A stretch of DNA of 6,351 nt from Caulobacter sp. (GTDB taxonomy: Bacteria > Pseudomonadota > Alphaproteobacteria > Caulobacterales > Caulobacteraceae): positions 1-6,351 of the forward strand of contig JAQGIN010000369.1 of NCBI GenBank assembly GCA_028291125.1. Reading direction: 5' to 3'. The notes below the pieces were generated by a model, which worked only from the letters and a program-made list of their open reading frames with translations, was not told the DNA's origin and ran no database searches. Positions 1 through 5,709 of this stretch are shown in pieces; position 1 is the first letter of the stretch; each line of letters begins with the position of its first letter. The translations under genes and the position numbers were made by a program.

Positions 1-758
1 CCGCCGACCGCCAGCCGCTCGTTCATCAGAGTGACCAGGGCCACCTTCCAGCCGTCGCCGACCCCGCCCAGCCGCTGGCTGTCCTTGACCCGCAGGTCGG
101 TGAAATAGACCTCGTTGAAGTCGCGGCCGCCCGACATCTGGTGGATCGGCCGGCATTCGACGGCGGGGTCCTTCATGTCGATCCAGAACATGGTCAGGCC
201 CTTGTGCTTGGGCACGTCGGGATCGGTGCGGACCAGGAGGATGCCGTAGTCGCTATAGTGGGCGCCGGTGGTCCAGACCTTCTGGCCGTTGATGATCCAG
301 TCGTCGCCGTCCTTCACCGCCCGGGTGCGCAGGGCCGCGACGTCGGAGCCGCCGGCCGGTTCGGAGAACAGCTGGCACCAGATCGCCTCGCCGGTCACCG
401 CCGGCCCGACGAAGCGCCGCTTGGTCTCGTCATCCGCGAAGGCCATCACCGTCGGCACGCACATGCCCAGGCCGATGGTGAAATAGCCGTAGGACACCCC
501 GGCCTTGGCTTCTTCCTGGCCGAAGATCACCGACTGCACGGGCCCGCCCCCGCCGCCGCCCCAGTCCTTGGGCCAGGAGACGCAGGCGTAGCCGGCGGCG
601 GCCTTGCGCGCCTGCCAGGCCTTGGCGGCGGCCATGTGTTCGGGCGTCGTCGGCTTGGCGTCGCCGTGCTCGGCGCGGTGGGCGGCGGCGTTGGTGGTCA
701 GCCAGGCCCGGGCCTCTTCGCGATAGGCGGCCTCGGCGGGGGAGTCGTTGAAGTCCAT
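1..758 (-). CDS. Acyl-CoA dehydrogenase, catalytic-type subunit (3' end cut by window edge)
   Basis: An FAD-dependent acyl-CoA dehydrogenase that should introduce an alpha,beta double bond into an acyl-CoA thioester in the cytoplasm, passing electrons to electron-transfer flavoprotein (family knowledge). The reading frame is open from ATG at 758 to the edge: 252 residues of a family usually 380-400 long, so the C-terminal helical part is missing. Visible signatures are an N-terminal helical start (MDFNDSPAEAAYREEARAWL), WPKDWGG at 62-68, the flavin/substrate-binding stretch CQLFSEPAGGSD at 128-139, INGQKVWTTGA at 156-166, and LMNERLAVGG near the cut end. In isovaleryl-CoA-type and steroid-type ACADs the Glu of this last motif is the catalytic base; here it is E247. 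The gene follows the 769-1884 ACAD with a 10-nt gap and has a good Shine-Dalgarno (AGGAG, 7-nt spacer), so the two are co-translated and probably form one heteromeric enzyme. A run of six glycines (67-72) is unusual. The substrate cannot be read from the sequence. Confidence 0.93.
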   Translation of the reverse strand, partial: MDFNDSPAEAAYREEARAWLTTNAAAHRAEHGDAKPTTPEHMAAAKAWQARKAAAGYACVSWPKDWGGGGGGPVQSVIFGQEEAKAGVSYGYFTIGLGMCVPTVMAFADDETKRRFVGPAVTGEAIWCQLFSEPAGGSDVAALRTRAVKDGDDWIINGQKVWTTGAHYSDYGILLVRTDPDVPKHKGLTMFWIDMKDPAVECRPIHQMSGGRDFNEVYFTDLRVKDSQRLGGVGDGWKVALVTLMNERLAVG

Positions 759-765
759 GATCTCG

Positions 766-771
766 CTCCTA
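766..771 (-). promoter_or_regulatory. Shine-Dalgarno overlapping the upstream stop codon
   Basis: On the minus strand the sequence reads TAGGAG, then seven bases, then the ATG at 758. The TAG is the stop codon of the upstream acyl-CoA dehydrogenase and is also the first part of the AGGAG ribosome-binding site of the next one. This arrangement usually means translational coupling. It fixes the start of the downstream gene. Confidence 0.7.
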
Positions 772-1884
772 CGCCGCGTTCTTGCGTTCGAGTTCGCCGA
801 CCAGGCGTTCCTTCCAGAGCTTGGGCGCCCCAGCCACCAGCGACAGCTGCCGGGAGCGCCGGTAGTAGAGGTGGCAATCGACGTCCCAGGTGAAGCCCAT
901 GCCGCCGTGCACCTGGACGCTCTCCTTGCTGGCGAACCAGAAGGCGTCGGAGGCGGCGATGCGGGCGGCCGAGGCGGCCAGCGGCAGCTCGGGCGCGTCG
1001 ACCTCCAGCGCCCAAGCCCCGTAATAGGCGTTGGAGCGGGCGACCTCGTTCTTGACGTAGATGTCGGCCAGCTTGTGCTTGATCGCCTGGTAGCCGGCGA
1101 TCACCCGGCCGAAGGCGTAGCGACTCAGGGCGTATTCGCGGGCCATCTCCAGGCAGCGGTCGGCGCCGCCCAGCTGTTCGAAGGCCAAGAGCACGGCGGC
1201 GCGGTCGAGAATGGCCTGCGTCAAATCGAAGCCCGCGCCCGCCGCCCCGACCCGGTCGGCGACCACCCCGCCGAAGGTCAGGCGGGCGACGCCGCGGGTC
1301 GGGTCCAGGCTGGTGAGAGTCTCGCGCGCCACGCCGCTGGCCTTGAGGTCGACCAGGAACAGGCTTGGCCGCCCGCCCTCCTGGGCCAGGACCAGAGCCA
1401 TGTCGGCGACGTCGCCGTCGGTGACCGGGATCTTCACCCCGGACAGCCGGCCGTTCTCCACCCGGCAGGCCAGGGTGGCGGCGGTGACCACGCCAGGCCC
1501 CTCCGAGGTGGCCAGGCAGCCGATCAGTTCGCCGGCGGCGATGCGCGGCAGGACGGCGGCCTTCTGCTCGGGCGAGCCGGCCAGCATCACCCCCTCGGCC
1601 AGGCCATAGACGGTGGAGGCGAAGGGGATCGGGGCCAAGGCCCGGCCCAGTTCCTCGGCGAGAGCACACAGCTCCACATGACCCAGGCCAAGGCCGTTAT
1701 ATTCCTCGGGGATGCAGGTCGCCAGCCAACCCTGCTCGGCCACGCCGACCCACAGGTTCTGGTCGAAGCTGCGCGTCGGGTCGTCGAGCACGCCGCGCAC
1801 CACCGCCGGGCCGCAGCGGGCGGCGAGGAATTTGCGCGCCTCGTCCTTGAGGACCTTCTGGTCGTCCGAATAGTCGAAATCCAC
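769..1884 (-). CDS. Acyl-CoA dehydrogenase family protein, probably the non-catalytic partner subunit
   Basis: A complete ACAD-fold protein of 371 residues. I take GTG at 1884 as the start because GGGAGG lies 7 nt upstream and the protein then begins MDFDYSDDQ, the usual ACAD N-terminus. An in-frame ATG at 1899 would add five residues (MGGGP) but has no good ribosome-binding site. Recognisable parts are the N-terminal helical domain, IPEEYNGLGLG around 59-69, a degenerate mid-domain (CLATSEGPG in place of the usual EP..GSD motif), the helix ending ALSRYAFGR, and QVHGGMGFTWD at 324-334. At the position of the usual YEG catalytic Glu the sequence is LVAGAP, so the residue is Ala351. The alternative helix position, used in isovaleryl-type enzymes, also appears to lack Glu (ILDRAAVLL). 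Such a subunit is likely inactive alone and would pair with the product of 1-758, as in FadE28/FadE29-like or PimC/PimD-like heteromers (inference). It is the first gene of the visible operon and is divergent from the 2141 gene. Confidence 0.9.
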   Translation of the reverse strand: MDFDYSDDQKVLKDEARKFLAARCGPAVVRGVLDDPTRSFDQNLWVGVAEQGWLATCIPEEYNGLGLGHVELCALAEELGRALAPIPFASTVYGLAEGVMLAGSPEQKAAVLPRIAAGELIGCLATSEGPGVVTAATLACRVENGRLSGVKIPVTDGDVADMALVLAQEGGRPSLFLVDLKASGVARETLTSLDPTRGVARLTFGGVVADRVGAAGAGFDLTQAILDRAAVLLAFEQLGGADRCLEMAREYALSRYAFGRVIAGYQAIKHKLADIYVKNEVARSNAYYGAWALEVDAPELPLAASAARIAASDAFWFASKESVQVHGGMGFTWDVDCHLYYRRSRQLSLVAGAPKLWKERLVGELERKNAA

Positions 1885-1891
1885 CGGCCCG

Positions 1892-1897
1892 CCTCCC
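1892..1897 (-). promoter_or_regulatory. Shine-Dalgarno selecting a GTG start
   Basis: The minus strand reads GGGAGG followed by seven bases and then GTG at 1884. This near-ideal site falls inside the first codons of the longer in-frame reading from ATG 1899, so it favours the GTG start of the acyl-CoA dehydrogenase over the upstream ATG. Confidence 0.65.
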
Positions 1898-2008
1898 ATG
1901 CCCGCCGTCGCCGCGGGTCGTTAGGGTCTACGATAGCGCGCTTTGACAGACTGGAAAGACTGACCCGGCGTCAAGGTCTCCGCGCCCCCGCGATGCGTCG
2001 GGCGGCCG

Positions 2009-2037
2009 ACATTTTGACTAGTCTGGAGGACGTCCAA
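2009..2037 (-). promoter_or_regulatory. Candidate promoter for the ACAD operon
   Basis: On the minus strand TTGGAC (2037-2032) is followed after 17 bases by AAATGT (2014-2009). The -35-like box is good and the -10-like box is poor. GGACGTCC overlaps the -35-like box and GACTAGTC lies in the spacer, which would suit repressor control. Transcription from here would give a leader of roughly 120 nt. The call rests on spacing and weak consensus matches only. Confidence 0.25.
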
Positions 2038-2116
2038 GTCTCCGCTGGTCATGATGGTCGAGCTTGCCCGCGGCCAGACCGTTAACCTTGTTGTATCCTT
2101 TGCATAGGCGTCATGA

Positions 2117-2133
2117 GGAGAACAAGATTCTCC
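2117..2133 (+). promoter_or_regulatory. Perfect hairpin in the 5' leader of the 2141 gene
   Basis: GGAGAA, five bases, then TTCTCC forms a perfect 6-bp stem with a 5-nt loop, ending seven bases before the ATG at 2141. The 5' arm is the only Shine-Dalgarno-like sequence (GAGGAG) before this gene. If the hairpin forms in the mRNA, it either hides that site or brings it closer to the start codon. The 3' side also contains GATTC (2126-2130), a GANTC methylation-type site. It could instead be a DNA operator. Confidence 0.45.
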
Positions 2134-2140
2134 GAGCACG

Positions 2141-2923
2141 ATGGCCAAGGCCCAATTCATAAAAAACCAGCGTGTCTGGGTCGAGAGCGTCGGCGCGTGG
2201 GCGACGGTGGAGCGCGTCGTGCCCGCCTGGACCAACGGCGTCGAGGAGCCGACTCGGATCACCTATGACGTTGGTCTGGGGCGGATGTTCCACGCCTCGG
2301 AGTTGACGGCCGACCCCCGCGACAACCCCTCGGCCAAGGCCGGCGGCGACCGCTGGCGGGTGTCGCGGGCCCGCAACAAGTGGCGCACCGCCGAGGACAC
2401 TTCGCACCATCCGGTTCCCGGCACCCATCCGATCGTGTTCACCGACCTCGAGGACTGGGGCGGCTGGCGCGCCCCCCGGGCCGAATACGACCGCGACCCG
2501 CATCGCGTCGAGGCCCAGGCGCGGCTGATCGCCAACGCCCCGCGCCTGCATGGCGTCGTTCTGGACCTGATCACCCTGGTGGCCAGCGGCGCGGCCTCGC
2601 CCGAAGCCCTGCGCGCCCTGGCCCGGCGCGCCGCGGCCGTCGAATTGGATCTGTGCGACCTGCCCAGCCTTGACGAAGTCCCCGCCGCCAAGGCGCCAGA
2701 AGCGGCCCGGACCTCGGCTCCGGCGGCGGCGGCCCCGCCCCATCCCACGCCCCCGGCCACCGGCATGACCGCCGCCTCGCTGACCGAGCGGATGGCGGCC
2801 CTGGAAAGCGAACTCCATCGCCGGCCGGTCACCGGCGGCGCGCCGCCGGCCGCGCCCAAGGCCGACCGCGAATTCTTCGCCAGCCCGCCGGCCGCGACCT
2901 TCGCCCGCGGCCGACCGAAATAG
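2141..2923 (+). CDS. Conserved-looking protein of unknown function, Pro/Ala-rich C-terminal region
   Basis: A 260-residue protein that I do not recognise. The frame has a stop at 2114 and no other usable start before ATG 2141, so the start is well fixed although its ribosome-binding site is poor or held in a hairpin. Residues 5-57 look like a small beta-rich domain (KNQRVWVESVGAWATVERVVPA, then TRITYDVGLGRMFHASEL), possibly SH3-like. Residues 60-120 are polar with HHPVPGTHPIVFTDLEDWGGW. Residues 122-170 are helical and contain ARLIANAPRL (127-136), which resembles the ARLIAAAPELL motif common in small phage proteins. Residues 180-207 are low-complexity Ala/Pro, then comes a short helix (MTAASLTERMAALESELHRR) and a basic tail. 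There is no signal peptide or membrane segment, so it is probably cytoplasmic. It lies upstream of pepN on the same strand, with a stem-loop between them. Coding-type codon use over its whole length supports a real gene. Confidence 0.82.
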   Translation: MAKAQFIKNQRVWVESVGAWATVERVVPAWTNGVEEPTRITYDVGLGRMFHASELTADPRDNPSAKAGGDRWRVSRARNKWRTAEDTSHHPVPGTHPIVFTDLEDWGGWRAPRAEYDRDPHRVEAQARLIANAPRLHGVVLDLITLVASGAASPEALRALARRAAAVELDLCDLPSLDEVPAAKAPEAARTSAPAAAAPPHPTPPATGMTAASLTERMAALESELHRRPVTGGAPPAAPKADREFFASPPAATFARGRPK

Positions 2924-2927
2924 CCGT

Positions 2928-2953
2928 CTTTCGCCGCTCGGCGCTGGCGAAAG
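2928..2953 (+). terminator. Stem-loop between the 2141 gene and pepN
   Basis: CTTTCGCC (2928-2935) and GGCGAAAG (2946-2953) make a perfect 8-bp stem with a 10-nt loop, starting four bases after the stop codon of the 2141 gene. There is no T-run after it on either strand, so it is not a classical intrinsic terminator. It may terminate weakly, protect the 3' end of the upstream mRNA or attenuate read-through into pepN. Confidence 0.4.
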
Positions 2954-2979
2954 CGACCTGACCGCCTTAGCTGTTGTGC

Positions 2980-5571
2980 ATGCGCACCGACACGCCCCAG
3001 CCGATCCGGCTCACCGACTATCGCCCCTTCCCGTTCCTCATCGAGGACACCCAGCTGGAGTTCCGGCTCGACCCGACGGCGACACGGGTCAAGGCGACGC
3101 TGCGCGTGCGGCGCGACGGAACCCATGACCAACCACTGGTGCTGAACGGCGAGCGGCTGAAGCTGCTGTCGGTGGCCATCGACGGCAAGCCGGTGAGCGA
3201 CAACCAGCGCACCCTCGACGACGAACTGCTGACCCTGACCGGCGTGCCCGACCAGTTCGTGCTGACCACCGAGGTCGAGATCGATCCCTCGGCCAACAAG
3301 GCCCTGATGGGTCTCTACATGTCCGGCGGCCGGTTCTGCACACAGTGCGAGGCCGAGGGCTTCCGCACCATCACCTACTTCCCCGACCGGCCCGACGTGC
3401 TCAGCCGCTACACGGTGCGGATCGAGGCCGACGCCAGTTTCCAGCACCTGCTCAGCAACGGCAATCTGGGCGACAGCGGCGATCTGGGCGACGGCCGCCG
3501 CTACGCGGTGTGGAACGACCCCTTTCCCAAGCCGGCCTATCTGTTCGCCCTGGTGGCCGGTGAGTTGGACGTGCTGGAGGACAGCTTCACCACCATGAGC
3601 GGCCGTCAGGTGGCGCTGCGGCTGTTCGTCGATCCCGGCCAGGCGCCGCGCGCCGTCTACGCCCTCGACAGTCTGAAGCGGGCGATGAAATGGGACGAGG
3701 AGGCCTGGGGCCGCGAATATGATCTGGACCTGTTCATGTTCGTCGCCGTCCGCGACTTCAACTTCGGGGCCATGGAGAACAAGGGGCTGAACATCTTCAA
3801 CAGCTCCCTGCTGCTGGCCGACGCCCGCACCGCCACCGACCAGGACTACGAGCGCATCGAAAGCGTCGTGGCCCACGAATATTTCCACAACTGGACCGGC
3901 GACCGCATCACCTGCCGCGACTGGTTCCAGCTGTGCCTGAAGGAAGGCCTGACGGTGTTCCGCGATCAGAGCTTCTCGGCCGACATGCGCGGCGCGGCGG
4001 TTTGCCGGATCAAGGACGTCAAGGCGCTGCGGGCCCGGCAGTTCGCCGAGGACGCCGGCCCCCTGGCCCATCCGGTGCGGCCGTCCAGCTATCTGAAGAT
4101 CGACAACTTCTACACCGCGACGATCTACGAGAAGGGCTCGGAGGTCATCCGCATGCTGAAGACCTTGCTGGGCGACGACGCCTTCCGGGCCGGGTCGGAC
4201 CTCTATTTCGAACGCCACGACGGCCAGGCGACCACGGTCGAGGCCTTCATCGCCTGCTACGCCGACGCCAGCGGCCGCGACCTGACCGACTTCTTCGCCT
4301 GGTACGAACAGGCCGGCACGCCTACCGTCACCTTGAGCCACGTCTATGACGCGCGGGCCAAGACCCTGGAGCTGACCCTCACCCAGGCCACCGCCCCCAC
4401 GCCGGGCCAGCCGACCAAGCGGCCGCTGCCGATCCCGGTGACCATCGGCCTGCTCGACCAGGACGGCGCTCGCCTGCGCGACAGCGAGGTGGTGGTGCTC
4501 GACACCGCCACCAAGACCGTGCGCTGGGAGGGCGTGGCCAGCCCGCCGGTGATCTCCGCCCTGCGCGGGTTCTCGGCCCCGGTGACCCTGGAGACCGACA
4601 CCCGGCCGGTCGACCGCTACGTCCAGTTCGCCGCCGATCCCGACCTGTTCAACCGCTGGGAGGCCGGCCAGACCCTGGCCCGGGAGCTGATCCTGAGCCG
4701 CGCCGCTGGGGCGCCCGACGAGGTCAACGAGGAGCGCTACGCCGAGGCCCTGGGCCGGGCGCTGGACGACCCGGCCGCCGACCACGCCTTCAAGGCCCTG
4801 CTGCTGGCCCTGCCCAGCGAGTCCGACCTCAGCCTGGCCATGCAGCCCGCCGACCCGGCCGCCCTGCACGCGGCGCGCGACGCCCTGAAGCTGCGGGTCG
4901 CCGTGCATCTGGGCGATCGGCTGCGCCAGCTGCATGTCGAGCTGCAGAGCGAGGCCGAATTCTCGACCGACGCCGCCGCGGCCGGCCGCCGGGCCCTGCG
5001 CAACGCCTGCGTCGAGCTGCTGGCCTGTGACCCGCACGCCGCCAATGTCGAGCGCGTCGTCGGCCATTTCGAAGCGGCGGCGACCATGACCGACGCCATC
5101 GGCGGCCTCAACGCCCTGGCCCAGGTCGGCGGCGAGCCGTTCGACGCCGCCCTGGCCGCCTTCCACGCCCGCTGGAAGGGCGAGCCGCTGGTGCTGGACA
5201 AGTGGTTCTCGGTCCAGGCCCGCGACCCGTCGGAAGGCGCGATCGGCCGGGTGCTGGGCCTCACCGCCCACCCCGATTTCGACGCCACCAACCCCAACCG
5301 CTTCCGCGCCCTGGTCCAAGGCTTCTCCAGCGGCAATCCGGCCCGGTTCCACGATCCCAGCGGGGCCGGCTACGCCTTCCTGGCCGACCAGATCCTGGCC
5401 GTCGACGCCTACAACCCGATGACCGCCGCTCGCCTGGTCGAGCCGCTGGGAAGCTGGCGACGCTACGTCCCCGAGCTCGGCGGGCTGATGCGGGCCCAGC
5501 TGGAGCGCATCGTCGCCCAGCAGGGACTGTCGAAGAACGTCCTGGAGCTGGCGGGCAAGGCCCTGGACTGA
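2980..5571 (+). CDS. pepN: Aminopeptidase N (M1 family zinc metallopeptidase)
   Basis: A complete 863-residue cytoplasmic aminopeptidase that removes N-terminal residues from peptides in the late steps of protein turnover. The length matches E. coli PepN (870). All hallmarks are present: QCEAEGF with Q122 and E124 (substrate N-terminus binding), GAMEN at 263-267, the zinc motif HEYFH with H299, E300 and H303, the third ligand E322 in LKEGLTVF, and the transition-state tyrosine Y383 in TIYEKGSEVIRML. Domain order follows PepN: N-terminal beta domain (about 1-195), thermolysin-like catalytic domain (to about 445), a small beta-sandwich (about 445-550), then a long helical C-terminal domain. No signal peptide is seen. 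ATG 2980 is chosen because the protein then begins MRTDTPQPIRLTDYRPFPF, aligning with PepN N-termini; TTG 2974 is possible but adds only two residues. No Shine-Dalgarno is visible upstream, so the mRNA may be leaderless or weakly initiated. It is probably its own transcription unit. Confidence 0.97.
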   Translation: MRTDTPQPIRLTDYRPFPFLIEDTQLEFRLDPTATRVKATLRVRRDGTHDQPLVLNGERLKLLSVAIDGKPVSDNQRTLDDELLTLTGVPDQFVLTTEVEIDPSANKALMGLYMSGGRFCTQCEAEGFRTITYFPDRPDVLSRYTVRIEADASFQHLLSNGNLGDSGDLGDGRRYAVWNDPFPKPAYLFALVAGELDVLEDSFTTMSGRQVALRLFVDPGQAPRAVYALDSLKRAMKWDEEAWGREYDLDLFMFVAVRDFNFGAMENKGLNIFNSSLLLADARTATDQDYERIESVVAHEYFHNWTGDRITCRDWFQLCLKEGLTVFRDQSFSADMRGAAVCRIKDVKALRARQFAEDAGPLAHPVRPSSYLKIDNFYTATIYEKGSEVIRMLKTLLGDDAFRAGSDLYFERHDGQATTVEAFIACYADASGRDLTDFFAWYEQAGTPTVTLSHVYDARAKTLELTLTQATAPTPGQPTKRPLPIPVTIGLLDQDGARLRDSEVVVLDTATKTVRWEGVASPPVISALRGFSAPVTLETDTRPVDRYVQFAADPDLFNRWEAGQTLARELILSRAAGAPDEVNEERYAEALGRALDDPAADHAFKALLLALPSESDLSLAMQPADPAALHAARDALKLRVAVHLGDRLRQLHVELQSEAEFSTDAAAAGRRALRNACVELLACDPHAANVERVVGHFEAAATMTDAIGGLNALAQVGGEPFDAALAAFHARWKGEPLVLDKWFSVQARDPSEGAIGRVLGLTAHPDFDATNPNRFRALVQGFSSGNPARFHDPSGAGYAFLADQILAVDAYNPMTAARLVEPLGSWRRYVPELGGLMRAQLERIVAQQGLSKNVLELAGKALD

Positions 5572-5572
5572 C

Positions 5573-5602
5573 GGGCGCGCAACCCCTGCGACGCTTGCGC
5601 CC
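5573..5602 (+). terminator. Imperfect GC-rich stem-loop after pepN
   Basis: Directly after the pepN stop, GGGCGC-GC-AA can pair with TTGCGCCC to give an 8-bp stem with a 2-nt bulge and a 12-nt loop. The inner GCGCAA/TTGCGC pairing (5577-5582 with 5595-5600) is perfect. Its position fits a transcription terminator, but no T-run follows, so termination by this element alone is uncertain. Confidence 0.4.
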
Positions 5603-5637
5603 CATCGTCACGGCGCCGGTTCGCCCGTGGCGCGAGG

Positions 5638-5654
5638 CCTAACCGTGCGTTAGG
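5638..5654. promoter_or_regulatory. Perfect inverted repeat upstream of the sensor gene
   Basis: CCTAAC-CGTGC-GTTAGG is a perfect 6-bp inverted repeat with a 5-nt centre, located 56-72 bp before the TTG start at 5710. It could be an operator for a dimeric regulator or an RNA hairpin. Its last base is the first base of a GANTC site (GATTC, 5654-5658). TAGGAT at 5651-5656 resembles a -10 box, but no good -35 box lies 17 bp upstream. Confidence 0.4.
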
Positions 5655-5703
5655 ATTCACCGTGTTTGGCGCGGGGTGACTCGCGCCTTGGATCTGGGGA
5701 GTC
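5654..5703. promoter_or_regulatory. Cluster of three GANTC (CcrM-type) sites
   Basis: GATTC (5654-5658), GACTC (5678-5682) and GAGTC (5699-5703) fall within 50 bp, immediately before the TTG start at 5710. By my reading only five other GANTC sites occur in the rest of the window (near 742, 1122, 2126, 2251 and 4819). In Caulobacter and relatives GANTC is methylated by CcrM, and sites in promoters mark GcrA- or methylation-dependent cell-cycle genes. That this promoter is so regulated is inference. Confidence 0.5.
5696..5701 (+). promoter_or_regulatory. Shine-Dalgarno supporting a TTG start
   Basis: GGGGAG is followed by eight bases and then TTG at 5710. No ATG or GTG is available in this frame between the upstream stop at 5677 and the transmembrane segment. 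A second TTG at 5704 is only two bases from the site and is therefore less likely to be used. Confidence 0.5.
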
Positions 5704-5709
5704 TTGGGG

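Larger units (their letters stand above)
1885..2140. promoter_or_regulatory. Divergent intergenic region with palindromes
   Basis: This 256-bp stretch separates the minus-strand ACAD operon from the plus-strand 2141 gene and should hold both promoters. It is less GC-rich than its surroundings. Visible elements are the perfect palindromes GACTAGTC (2016-2023) and GGACGTCC (2028-2035), the inverted repeat TGAC-N5-GTCA (1961-1973), and a direct repeat of AGACTG at 1948 and 1957. No convincing coding frame was found in it. The short palindromes are the kind of site bound by dimeric repressors (TetR/GntR-like) that often govern acyl-CoA catabolism, but no regulator gene lies in the window, so this is inference. 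Confidence 0.45.

Noticed and set aside
698..1669. Minus-strand 323-codon frame inside the acyl-CoA dehydrogenase genes
   Set aside because: It is a shifted frame of the same strand, Arg/Gly-rich, and conflicts with the recognisable ACAD protein.
2014..2042. Plus-strand promoter starting with TTGACT for the 2141 gene
   Set aside because: The -35-like hexamer is good, but nothing resembling a -10 box lies 16-18 bases downstream (AGTCTC at 17).
748..2085. Plus-strand open frame of about 445 codons opposite the acyl-CoA dehydrogenase genes
   Set aside because: Antisense shadow of a clear ACAD gene, with no recognisable domain and a His/Gly/Ala-biased composition.
2082..2096. Possible CtrA box (TTAA-N7-TTAA)
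   Set aside because: Only the left half (TTAACC) matches; seven bases later the sequence is GTAT, so the full box is absent.
1921..2262. Minus-strand 113-codon frame across the divergent intergenic region
   Set aside because: It starts antisense inside the 2141 gene, has no ribosome-binding site or family resemblance, and would run through the probable ACAD promoter.
2263..5352. Minus-strand open frame of about 1029 codons opposite pepN
   Set aside because: It lies antisense to a gene with every PepN catalytic motif. Its translation is Gly/Gln/Val/His-rich low-complexity, as expected for the complement of GC-rich codons where stops are rare.
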